Origin: Clostridia bacterium
GTDB lineage: Bacteria; Bacillota_A; Clostridia; Oscillospirales; CAG-272
Direction: 5' to 3'
NCBI GenBank assembly: GCA_017408625.1
Contig: JAFQUG010000175.1
Coordinates: forward strand, 1-11,139
DNA length: 11,139 nucleotides
A program made the translations under genes and the position numbers. Position 1 is the stretch's first letter. Every line of letters begins with the position of its first letter. The notes under the pieces are model-generated. The model saw only the letters and a list, made by a program, of their open reading frames with translations. It was not told where the DNA came from and did no database searches. This document shows positions 1 to 8,020 of the stretch, piece by piece.

Positions 1-943
<943 letters not shown>

Positions 944-964
944 GATAATCTCCTTGAATGTGTT

Positions 965-1699
965 TTACTGTGTAAGTCCGCCCAAAAGACCACTGAGCTG
1001 ACCGTAGCCCGGGATATTCTCTTCCAGAATTCCCTCCATAAAGCCCTCGTTGCCCTTCATGGCATGATAGACCGATTCGTAAATGGCATCGTGTACCGTA
1101 CCGTTTGCCACCTCGTTGATGCGTTCCACGATAGCATCAGCAACTGCATCCGCCGTTTTCTGCGCAATATACTCACGCAGAGAGTCCGGCTTATCATCAG
1201 GCAATTGCTCTTCGGTTGTTATCTCTTCCTCGGTTGTTTGCTCCTCCGAGCCAATGCCATCAAATCTATCCTCGAGCCAATTCTTGATCAGCCCCTTGAT
1301 AAACTCCGACGTGCTGCTGCTTCCTATGTACAGATCCAAAACCTCACCGATGATCTGAGAGTAATCGTAATCTCCATTGCCAAGACCGCCAAGTGATCCG
1401 AGAATGCCCTCAACAATGCCCGCATACTCGGTGGTTTCCTCTTCGGAGTCAGATTCTGTGGTTCCACCCTCTACCTTACCGAGAGCCTCCAGTATAGATT
1501 CGGACATGTCGGCTTTAAGCTGTTCCAGCTCTTCTTGGCTGATCTCGTGCTCGGTCTCTGCTTCACGTTCGGTTTCTGTTTCTTTTTCGCTGTCCTTGGG
1601 ATCGTCATTATTACTACCGTCATTCTTACAAGCGGTCATGACGGTGACTGTCATCAGCAATACAAGAAGCACAGAGATCATTCTGATAAACTGTTTCAT
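965..1699 (-). CDS. Small acidic lipoprotein of unknown function
   Basis: The product is a 244-residue predicted lipoprotein, and I do not recognise its family. The N-terminus MKQFIRMISVLLVLLMTVTVMTAC is a type II signal peptide: basic start, hydrophobic core, then a lipobox-like MTAC whose cysteine (residue 24) would be lipidated. A hydrophilic Asp/Glu/Thr-rich linker follows (about 25-65, KETETEREAETEHE). Next come three segments: a predicted helix with LKADMSESILEALGKVEG, a Gly-rich stretch ILGSLGGLGNGDYDYSQIIGEVLDLYIG, and a C-terminal helical part ending GQLSGLLGGLTQ. The reading frame stays open upstream to 1783, but the start at 1699 is preferred because a GAAAGGA site precedes it and the signal peptide begins there. 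The upstream methionine would also fall inside the promoter. The gene has its own strong promoter and lies directly before asnS. Function cannot be inferred; export and anchoring to the outer face of the membrane is the firm part. Confidence 0.85.
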   Translation of the reverse strand: MKQFIRMISVLLVLLMTVTVMTACKNDGSNNDDPKDSEKETETEREAETEHEISQEELEQLKADMSESILEALGKVEGGTTESDSEEETTEYAGIVEGILGSLGGLGNGDYDYSQIIGEVLDLYIGSSSTSEFIKGLIKNWLEDRFDGIGSEEQTTEEEITTEEQLPDDKPDSLREYIAQKTADAVADAIVERINEVANGTVHDAIYESVYHAMKGNEGFMEGILEENIPGYGQLSGLLGGLTQ

Positions 1700-1754
1700 T
1701 GCGTATGCTGTTCCTTTCTTAGTAAATATTCGTTGATTTGGAAAACTTCTATTT

Positions 1755-1783
1755 ATTATATCACCATTTATTCCAAATGTCAA
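1755..1783 (-). promoter_or_regulatory. Consensus sigma-A promoter for the lipoprotein-asnS transcript
   Basis: Reading the minus strand, TTGACA (1783-1778) and TATAAT (1760-1755) are separated by exactly 17 bases, and a TG one base before the -10 box makes it an extended -10. Both hexamers match consensus perfectly. The predicted transcript start is near 1748, giving a leader of about 50 bases before the lipoprotein ATG at 1699. No T-box or other long structured leader fits in that space. Confidence 0.88.
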
Positions 1784-1833
1784 CCGTTTTGCACAAACAT
1801 GATAAAAATACCAAAGAATTTCAAGGATGATTC

Positions 1834-1866
1834 AAAAAGCCTCATCCGCATTGGCGGATGAGGCTT
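1834..1866 (-). terminator. Intrinsic terminator ending the seven-gene operon
   Basis: A perfect 13-base-pair stem (1837-1849 with 1854-1866) closes a 4-base loop. On the minus strand it is followed by a run of five T (1838-1834, the first two of which also pair in the stem) and a further AT-rich tail. It begins 4 bases after the TAA of the GH42-like lipoprotein gene and lies upstream of the lipoprotein-asnS promoter, so it insulates the two transcripts. On the plus strand the stem is not followed by a T run, so it should work in one direction only. Confidence 0.88.
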
Positions 1867-1869
1867 GGA

Positions 1870-3822
1870 TTATTGCACGTATTCTATTTCAACCGAAAGC
1901 GCGGTGCTGTCATAGGCGGTTGTTTCTCCGGGATTGATCGCAATCCAGATCATATCGCCCTTCTTGACCGTAATCTCTATGGTATCCTGTCCAATCGTAC
2001 CGTAAGGAACGTGGATGTATCCTTGCGCATCCCCCTGCGATACGACAGTCCGCTCATGCATGACGCGATATCTGATGCCGTCACTCTCGGGAGAGCTGAC
2101 ACTGACGTTGAAGGAGTATTTGACCGTACCATCAGCAGGTGCTTCAAAGGCAAGAACGGTATCATATGCATCGGGATGTACTGCCCCTCCCATGATCAAT
2201 GAATAAGGTGCTTTGCCCTGCCAACGGTTGTTGGCAGCATCAAAGGTCATCTCGTAAAGCTTATCTTTTCCGGGCTGTGCGCACATATAGTACCAGCCGC
2301 CCTTTCCCTGCTCGGTGGAGTATCCACCGGGGAATGAAAACACGCTCTGCGGCTTGTCTACCGCAACGGCGGTCAGGTCGTTGATCACATGAATGTTAAC
2401 GTATTCTCCATTGGGAGCAATATTGTAGTATTCTGTTATATACGCATAAGGATTGCCTCTGCGCAGCATCTGGGAAAGCTTGATTTCCATTTGGATGCTC
2501 GTATCCGCAGTATCTATAACAGGGGGCGGATTATCACCAAGCCAGGTGCTTGCCAGCTGCTCCCATACCCATTTGTAGCTTTCATAATCTGCATCGATCG
2601 TCCAGTTTGCAATGCTGAGATACGTACAGCCACGGGAGTACGCATCCATGCCCTGTTCAAGATACTTTTCAGGTGTCGCGCCAACCTGGTTCGGGCCATC
2701 GATCTCCTGTGCAAGCAGCACGCTTGGAGCAAAGGTTGCATCTGCGTAGTCCATGGAAAATTCGTGCTCGGAAATAGGTCCGTCATCGATCCATACCACG
2801 TCGGCGTTCTCTGCAAGGTCACCCGCATTGAGCGTGCATCTCAGCAAGGACGCCGCATCAAAGTGGCTGCCGAACTGCAAAGCGAGCTTGGACTTGGGTG
2901 CTGCATCCTTTTGTACCTTGGCAAGTGCGTCAATAAAGCCCTTGAGCTTTTGATGGCGGAACTGATACCAAAGCACGCCAAGGTTATCCGATGCGGTGCA
3001 GGAAGGCGGTTCTACCTGGGAGAAATCAGAATAATTTGTTCCGATAATGACGTTCAAGGCGGCAATATCACCGTATTTGTCCTTCAAGAAAGCACGGAAG
3101 GCATTCTTGGCAAGATCCGAATAATCATATTCTCCGGCCGGCCAATATTCTGTTTCGGCATACTGCGTAAATGCGGGCAGATAAAACAGGATATCGTCAC
3201 CGTAAAGTGCGTCGTAACGCTTAACTGCATCCTCATAAAAGGCCACTGCCGCACCAACGGCACTCTCAGAGCAAAACGAGATCACTGTACGCATCCCGTC
3301 GATTGAGCCCCCCTGGCAAAGATTGCCCGCGGGGTCTCTCTGCATCTGATCAAGGCCGATCACCTTGTCGTCCGCACGGCGGGTCAGATCGATCGAGATC
3401 GCGACCTTGAGCCCCTTGGTCTTGACCACATATTCGATCATGGGATCAAACGCAGAAAAATCGTATTCTCCTGCCGTCGTTGATTCCACACGGCTCCACG
3501 GGATATGAACTTTAATGGCGTTAAAGCCGGTTTCGGCTGCTGCGTCAACTGTTTGCTCAAATTGCGCCTGTGTCTGGGGCGTAAAATTCCAGATGCGGTA
3601 GATATAGTATCTCTCGCCTATCTCTCTCTGTGCTTTCATATCGGTGTTCTCCTGTGTGGTCTCCTCCAAGGATTCTGTCGTATCATCGCTTGTCTGGGAC
3701 AAGGTCGTGGATTCTGTATTGCCTTGTATGGGCTCGTCAGGCACAGGCGTGCACGCAACCGCTCCGAGCACAAGTGCACCGGGCAGCAGCATGCACAGCA
3801 GCTTTCTGATCGTTTCGAACAT
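1870..3822 (-). CDS. Surface lipoprotein with GH42-like (clan A) glycosidase TIM barrel
   Basis: This is a 650-residue predicted lipoprotein glycosidase. The signal peptide MFETIRKLLCMLLPGALVLGAVAC ends at a lipobox cysteine (24). A Ser/Thr/Glu-rich linker follows (about 25-62). The barrel runs from about 70 to 430: the early strands carry FNAIKVHIPWSRVE (100-113) and GLKVAISIDLTRR (137-149). The strand-4 candidate acid/base is a glutamate in TQYAETEYW (E223 or E225). The strand-7 candidate nucleophile is E373 in LLAQEIDGPN. This spacing suits a GH-A enzyme of the beta-galactosidase/GH42 type, but the exact family and substrate are not certain. The C-terminal 200 residues look like all-beta accessory domains, possibly carbohydrate-binding. 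The start at 3822 is chosen because AGGAGG sits 5 bases before it and the signal peptide begins there; the open frame continues upstream without support. It is the last gene of the operon, 22 bases after the previous stop, and is expected to act on glycans at the cell surface. Confidence 0.78.
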   Translation of the reverse strand: MFETIRKLLCMLLPGALVLGAVACTPVPDEPIQGNTESTTLSQTSDDTTESLEETTQENTDMKAQREIGERYYIYRIWNFTPQTQAQFEQTVDAAAETGFNAIKVHIPWSRVESTTAGEYDFSAFDPMIEYVVKTKGLKVAISIDLTRRADDKVIGLDQMQRDPAGNLCQGGSIDGMRTVISFCSESAVGAAVAFYEDAVKRYDALYGDDILFYLPAFTQYAETEYWPAGEYDYSDLAKNAFRAFLKDKYGDIAALNVIIGTNYSDFSQVEPPSCTASDNLGVLWYQFRHQKLKGFIDALAKVQKDAAPKSKLALQFGSHFDAASLLRCTLNAGDLAENADVVWIDDGPISEHEFSMDYADATFAPSVLLAQEIDGPNQVGATPEKYLEQGMDAYSRGCTYLSIANWTIDADYESYKWVWEQLASTWLGDNPPPVIDTADTSIQMEIKLSQMLRRGNPYAYITEYYNIAPNGEYVNIHVINDLTAVAVDKPQSVFSFPGGYSTEQGKGGWYYMCAQPGKDKLYEMTFDAANNRWQGKAPYSLIMGGAVHPDAYDTVLAFEAPADGTVKYSFNVSVSSPESDGIRYRVMHERTVVSQGDAQGYIHVPYGTIGQDTIEITVKKGDMIWIAINPGETTAYDSTALSVEIEYVQ

Positions 3823-3844
3823 GCGAACCTCCTGTGATTGGATT

Positions 3845-4792
3845 TTAATAGAAAGTGGCAACCTCTTGTGCGGGCTTGGTGGCAAATTCGGTCTTTTCTG
3901 CGTAAAGCACGGGACCCGGTCTGCCGTAAAGCTTATGTGATTCTACGCGAATCTTGGCAGTCACAATGGTCCAATCGCGCGTTTTGAGGTTGATCGCGGA
4001 CGGGAAATTGCATACAAGCGCGTTATATTCGATATCATCCGCACAACAGGTCATGACATGACGACCGATGATCAGCGAGGACTTGCCAAGCTTGGCATCA
4101 CGTGCCACAATGCCCTTGAAGCGCACCGTTTTGCCGTGATACTTGTCTGTTTCCTCTGCCAGGTCGCGATACCAGATCGCGTAATCTTCATCCTTGATGT
4201 CAATGATGGGAGCATCAATATCGAAAGGCAGCGGATCCTCAATCTCGTCGTATTCTACGTGCCCGTCGGGATAATCGTAGGTGATGGACGCTCTGATGCT
4301 GACGCTGCGCACCACACGGTGAATCTCTTCTTTATCAATCACCTTGGGCGTGCGGTTGAGCACGATCATCTCGCAGGCCTGCAGCTTATCCACCATGAGC
4401 TGACGCATGTTGGCGTTGTAGGTCAGGAAGGTGTTGGCGTCCGCAAACATCATGTTCTGGAAAATAAACCAGTCTGCGGGCAATGCTGCGTACAGTCGGT
4501 CAAGCAGCCACATGCCGTTGTATTCAATGATCACGCGATCGATCTTGTGCTTTTTGTAAAGCAGGGTCAGATAGTCGCGGTTGAGATCCTCGGGATCATC
4601 GATCAGTTCAAAGTAGCAGTTCTTCCCCCAGAAGCGATCGAGCTCCAGCTCCTCTTCGCCCTCCTCGCACATGATGATCAGCGTTTTTTCACCGGAATTG
4701 AAGCGTTGATCCTCCATGGATTCCTGGATGATGTGCGTCTTTCCGCCCTCCAGGAAACCGGTAAATAGATAAACAGGTATTTTTTTTGCCAT
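3845..4792 (-). CDS. CobW-like G3E GTPase fused to a YcgQ/TIGR03943-like C-terminal domain
   Basis: This 315-residue protein has two parts. Residues 1 to about 200 resemble the CobW/P47K G3E GTPases: P-loop GFLEGGKT (12-19) near the N-terminus, then IIEYNGMW (88-95) in the place of the usual ExSG segment, and NRTP (146-149) where NKxD is expected. It lacks the CxCC metal motif of canonical COG0523 proteins. Residues about 204-315 resemble the conserved C-terminal domain of YcgQ (DUF1980/TIGR03943), recognised by VRFKGIVARD, IIGRHVMTCCADD (241-253) and a following beta-rich stretch WTIVTAKI. In Bacillus subtilis the YcgQ/YcgR pair and the GTPase YciC belong to the zinc (Zur) response, so a role in zinc handling is inferred by family association. 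The start is set by GGAGGG inside the end of the preceding gene; only one base separates that stop from this ATG, so the pair is probably translationally coupled. The degenerate nucleotide-binding motifs leave GTP hydrolysis unproven. Confidence 0.82.
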   Translation of the reverse strand: MAKKIPVYLFTGFLEGGKTHIIQESMEDQRFNSGEKTLIIMCEEGEEELELDRFWGKNCYFELIDDPEDLNRDYLTLLYKKHKIDRVIIEYNGMWLLDRLYAALPADWFIFQNMMFADANTFLTYNANMRQLMVDKLQACEMIVLNRTPKVIDKEEIHRVVRSVSIRASITYDYPDGHVEYDEIEDPLPFDIDAPIIDIKDEDYAIWYRDLAEETDKYHGKTVRFKGIVARDAKLGKSSLIIGRHVMTCCADDIEYNALVCNFPSAINLKTRDWTIVTAKIRVESHKLYGRPGPVLYAEKTEFATKPAQEVATFY

Positions 4793-4793
4793 A

Positions 4794-5945
4794 TCAGCCC
4801 TCCGAGCGTCTGAGGCTTACACCAAGCAAATTGCCAATGGCCTCAATATCAAGACCTGAACCGATCACACAAAGACGGCCGATGATGCCGGCAGCACCCG
4901 TACGGATATCGGGCTCACCGGGCACATAGTCAAAGTGGATCCAGTTGCCGTCGTCGCCTGCCACAATACCCTTTGCACGCAGCACGATGCCGTATTTACC
5001 CTCGTCACAAAGCTCCTCAAGCTGCTCTGCAAGCTTTTGGGCATTGAATTTCGCCGTGGTCTCAGCACCTGCGCTGACAAATACTTCGTCGGCATGGTGA
5101 TGATGGTGGTGACCGCCACAGCCGCAGCTGCAGCCCTCATCGTGGTCGTGATGATGGTGATGTCCGTGCTCATGGTCATGCTCGTGGCAGCCGCAATCAC
5201 ATTCCTCGTCGTGGTCGTGATGATGGTGATGCTCGTGTTCATGGTCATGATCGTGGCAACCGCAATCACATTCCTCGTCGTGATCGTGATGATGGTGGTG
5301 TCCGTGCTCATGGTGCGCATGCGCCAGTCTCGCAAGCTCAGCCTGGAGTGTATCCTTGCGCTCCATGGCCTCCAGCAGCTGCTCTGCGCTCAGCACGTCC
5401 CAATCGGTGGTAACGATGGTAGCAGTCTCATTGTGCTCTCTGAGCATAGCTACGCAGTCCGCGATCTTTTTTTCGCTTGCTGTGCCGGTATGTGACAGCA
5501 CGATGCAGCCTGCATTGGCAACCTGGTCGTTAAAGAACTCACCGAAGTTCTTCATGTACATCTTGCACTTGCCTGCATCCACCACAGTGGTGAACGCGTT
5601 GAGCTCTGCTCCTTCGATCTCGAGATTCTGTACCGCTCTGATTACATCGGACAGCTTTCCGACACCCGAGGGCTCGATCAGAATTCTGTCGGGAGCATAC
5701 TGCTCCAGCACCTGAGTCAGTGCCTTGCCGAAATCGCCAACCAGCGAGCAGCAGATGCAACCGGAATTCATTTCATTGATCTGAATACCGGCCTCGGCTA
5801 AAAATCCGCCGTCAATGCCGATCTCGCCGAATTCGTTCTCAATCAGCACCAGCTTTTCTCCCTTGTATGCCTCTTCGATCATCTTTTTGATCAGCGTGGT
5901 TTTACCCGCGCCCAGAAATCCCGAAAAAATATCAATCTTGGTCAT
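4794..5945 (-). CDS. CobW/COG0523 G3E GTPase with His/Cys-rich metal-binding repeat
   Basis: This 383-residue protein is a metallochaperone-type G3E GTPase, which in this family uses GTP to load a metal such as zinc onto a client. The P-loop GFLGAGKT lies at 9-16, the ENEFGEIGID switch segment at 37-46, and the metal motif GCICC at 62-66 (the family CxCC). EPSG (91-94) is the G3 region. The guanine-specificity motif NKxD appears replaced by SHTG (151-154). Residues 206-284 form a loop of histidine, aspartate, glutamate and cysteine, with three tandem 23-residue repeats (216-284) of the pattern HHHHHDHDEECDCGC plus an acidic/His tail. A CobW C-terminal domain (about 285-383) follows. The canonical length of 300-400 residues is met. 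An AGAAGG site precedes the start. Twelve bases separate it from the GH71/99-like gene upstream. No Zur-type operator was seen at the operon promoter, so zinc control is not demonstrated here. Confidence 0.92.
   Translation of the reverse strand: MTKIDIFSGFLGAGKTTLIKKMIEEAYKGEKLVLIENEFGEIGIDGGFLAEAGIQINEMNSGCICCSLVGDFGKALTQVLEQYAPDRILIEPSGVGKLSDVIRAVQNLEIEGAELNAFTTVVDAGKCKMYMKNFGEFFNDQVANAGCIVLSHTGTASEKKIADCVAMLREHNETATIVTTDWDVLSAEQLLEAMERKDTLQAELARLAHAHHEHGHHHHHDHDEECDCGCHDHDHEHEHHHHHDHDEECDCGCHEHDHEHGHHHHHDHDEGCSCGCGGHHHHHHADEVFVSAGAETTAKFNAQKLAEQLEELCDEGKYGIVLRAKGIVAGDDGNWIHFDYVPGEPDIRTGAAGIIGRLCVIGSGLDIEAIGNLLGVSLRRSEG
5094..5300 (-). repeat. Three tandem 69-bp repeats coding for a His/Cys-rich metal-binding loop
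   Basis: The unit is exactly 69 bases (23 codons), three times, in frame inside the G3E GTPase. For example, catggtcatg recurs at 5171 and 5240. Units 1 and 2 differ at only a few residues. Unit 3 (translated last) changes EECDC to EGCSC and ends in six histidines instead of the acidic/His tail. The in-frame period lets copy number change without disturbing the reading frame. Confidence 0.9.
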
Positions 5946-5957
5946 TTTTCTACCTTC

Positions 5958-7646
5958 TTAGTTCTTATTCTTAGTTCCTCTGTAAACGTAGTTGAGTCTG
6001 CCCAGAGGTGCGGCATCACCCTTATCGTAAAAGTCCTCAATATTTGTCAGCTCCTCGGTGCTGTCCGCAGCCTTGAACCAGACAGTAAAATCGTCACGGT
6101 CAAGACCGAGTACCGCTCTGGGCGCAATGATCAGCAGCATGTTGCCGGAGCATCTGTATACCACGTCACCGAAATCGGCTGCGCGCAGGCCGTCTACGAT
6201 CACAGCCACGGTGCTCTTATGGTCGTCGTAGGGCTTGTTGTTCAGCACGTACTGATACTCTTTCCCACCGTCTGTATTGAGATAGATCTTCATCCAGCTT
6301 CCCTGTCCGTCCCAAGGCTTGATCTCGTCCTTGGTAATAATCCCGAAATAGATAAAATCGTCGTCGTGGCTGACGGTCATTCCTGTAATAGCATTGCGCT
6401 GGGTGCGGTTTTCATATACCGTGCCGGAACCCTGGGCGCATCTTGCAAAGTCACCGTCTGAGAAATTATGATACTCAGCCCAGACCTCCTCGGCCTCATC
6501 CTGCTCGGAATCGTTGTAATAATCCACGGGGGCAAGCTCTGCAAAGGTATCGTACTCGTCCACTCCCTTATACTTACGGACATAGTCGACCAGCTGCATG
6601 AAGTAATTGTCAAAATAACCTCCGCGCATCATTTCAATATCGCGGCTATATTCATAGTTGGCACAGTCCACAAACATAATGGGACGCTCGGGAATGCCCT
6701 GCCAATGGCCTGCGATCCATTCGTTCCAGCCCGTGACCAGCACGATGGGCGGATCAGTCTCGATGGCACGCTCAAATTGCTCGGCAAAATTGTAGCCGTG
6801 CAGGTAGGCGTCGGGATCGGGATCGTTGTGCATATCATGGAAGCCGCGGCCGCAGTTGCCGGTCTCTCCGTACATAACCGAATCGCCAAAGCGCAGCTGC
6901 GGATGCTGAGCTACCGACACGTTGATCACCTCGTCCTCGCCCTTCAGATTTGCAAAGACGCGCTGCGGACGGGTAAAATCCATCCAGGGCCAGCCGCCCA
7001 GCTTATCGGGCTCGTTGGGCCACTGCGACATCTTAATATTGAAGAATTCTCTGCATTCGGGCGAGCACTCCTCTTCTACTGCGATAATGACCGGTTTGCC
7101 TTCAAAGCAGAACCAGGTGTCGGGGCAATAGTTTACGGCATAGATCTTATCATAGATTTCCTGCACGGTCTTGCCGGAATGCGTGTTGGTATAGAACATG
7201 ACCTTAGGGATCTTCCAGCCGTCGCGAGCGTATTCGTCCAGCACGCGCATGACAAGCTTGACGTTGTGCTCGTAGATGCAGGCATTGGTGGTATCGAAGA
7301 ACAAAAAGTCAACGTCCGCCTGGATCAGCAGCTTCATGTGACGGCGTACGACCCACTCGTCATCGGAATAATAATATCCGTAAAAGGGCTCGCCCCAATG
7401 GTGATACGTGCCAATGCCACCCCAGTACTCCGCATCCGGGTGCTGCCCTGCGTCGGGGTGCTCGGCTGTGATCTTGGAGATATCGTAGGGCTTGTGTCTG
7501 CCATGCTCGCCAAGCCACAGAAAATAAAACATACCAACAAGGCGGTTTTCTCTGCGCGCCGGAGCGTGTTCGCGGTCGGCTGTCCTTCTGCCCAGCGCAT
7601 CGGTAGCCATCAAAGGGCCGTTTGCATAATTCTTATATTGCTCCAT
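5958..7646 (-). CDS. GH71/99-like glycosidase with C-terminal beta (CBM9/DOMON-like) domain, cytoplasmic
   Basis: The 562-residue product resembles the GH71/99-like TIM-barrel proteins of gut bacteria. The N-terminal half carries VGMFYFLWLGEHG (37-49), GIGTYHHWGEP (77-87), then DVDFLFFDTTNA (111-122) with an acidic strand end. Later motifs are KPVIIAVEEECSPEC (184-198) and, near the barrel end, IVLVTGWNEWIAGHW (301-315), whose glutamate is a candidate active-site residue. Known GH99 enzymes are endo-alpha-mannan-type hydrolases with retaining chemistry; the substrate here is not known. Residues about 385-562 look like a separate beta-sandwich, with DDDFIYFGIITKDE and WMKIYLNTDGG as in CBM9/DOMON-type domains. 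No signal peptide is present, so the enzyme is predicted to be intracellular. The start at 7646 follows an AAAGGAG site that overlaps the TAA of the DUF1667 gene, which argues for coupling and against the longer upstream frame. Confidence 0.78.
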   Translation of the reverse strand: MEQYKNYANGPLMATDALGRRTADREHAPARRENRLVGMFYFLWLGEHGRHKPYDISKITAEHPDAGQHPDAEYWGGIGTYHHWGEPFYGYYYSDDEWVVRRHMKLLIQADVDFLFFDTTNACIYEHNVKLVMRVLDEYARDGWKIPKVMFYTNTHSGKTVQEIYDKIYAVNYCPDTWFCFEGKPVIIAVEEECSPECREFFNIKMSQWPNEPDKLGGWPWMDFTRPQRVFANLKGEDEVINVSVAQHPQLRFGDSVMYGETGNCGRGFHDMHNDPDPDAYLHGYNFAEQFERAIETDPPIVLVTGWNEWIAGHWQGIPERPIMFVDCANYEYSRDIEMMRGGYFDNYFMQLVDYVRKYKGVDEYDTFAELAPVDYYNDSEQDEAEEVWAEYHNFSDGDFARCAQGSGTVYENRTQRNAITGMTVSHDDDFIYFGIITKDEIKPWDGQGSWMKIYLNTDGGKEYQYVLNNKPYDDHKSTVAVIVDGLRAADFGDVVYRCSGNMLLIIAPRAVLGLDRDDFTVWFKAADSTEELTNIEDFYDKGDAAPLGRLNYVYRGTKNKN

Positions 7647-7659
7647 AAGGCACTCTCCT

Positions 7660-8016
7660 TTACTCGATATAGGACGTAACGATGATATCGGCTCCCGTGT
7701 CAAGAATATTGGCCACGACAACGTCGCCCTGACGGACGCAGTCGGAAACGCTAAGCGCGTTGATCAGCTTCATTGCGTCAAACAAAAGCTCCTTGGGGAT
7801 TGCTTTATTGGATTTTACCGCTACCACCTCACCGCTCTTGGTCATGACGGTGGTAGTCAAGGTTCTTGTGGGGCAAGTGCATTCGGCAACTGCATAGTCG
7901 TTGCCTCGCTTACATGCGTTTCCCTTAACAGACAATACGTTTTTACCCTCGTATTCCACGGTCAGCTGACAGCCGCGAGGGCAAATGATACAAGTCATTT
8001 CTCTGATATTAGCCAT
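7660..8016 (-). CDS. DUF1667 protein, small cysteine-rich partner of the flavoenzymes
   Basis: This 118-residue protein matches the DUF1667 (COG3862) pattern. The N-terminal CIICPRGC (9-16) supplies three cysteines (9, 12, 16), and more follow at 35 (GNACKRG), 46 and 48 (ECTCPTRTLTTTV). The remainder is a beta-rich domain. Members of the family sit directly downstream of GlpA-like and FAD/NAD oxidoreductase genes in Firmicutes and Thermotogae, and are taken to be a small iron-sulfur or metal-binding subunit for electron transfer. The cofactor has not been established for this protein. The start at 8016 is preferred over the longer frame because GGAGGG lies just before it, and MANIREMTCIICPRGC is the family N-terminus. 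Four bases separate it from the preceding stop. Neither a truncation nor a frameshift is visible. Confidence 0.88.
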   Translation of the reverse strand: MANIREMTCIICPRGCQLTVEYEGKNVLSVKGNACKRGNDYAVAECTCPTRTLTTTVMTKSGEVVAVKSNKAIPKELLFDAMKLINALSVSDCVRQGDVVVANILDTGADIIVTSYIE

Positions 8017-8020
8017 TTTC

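Noticed and set aside
1700..1754. T-box riboswitch for asnS
   Set aside because: The leader is only about 50 bases, and no specifier stem or T-box sequence or antiterminator is visible.
2389..3306. Plus-strand open frame of 305 codons
   Set aside because: It is antisense to the GH42-like barrel, whose strand motifs and signal peptide are convincing.
5094..5300. CRISPR-like or other non-coding repeat array
   Set aside because: The repeats are contiguous with no spacers, exactly 23 codons long and in frame with a GTPase.
6468..7679. Plus-strand open frame of 403 codons
   Set aside because: It lies antisense to the GH71/99-like gene and has no ribosome binding site; it is a shadow of that gene's codon bias.
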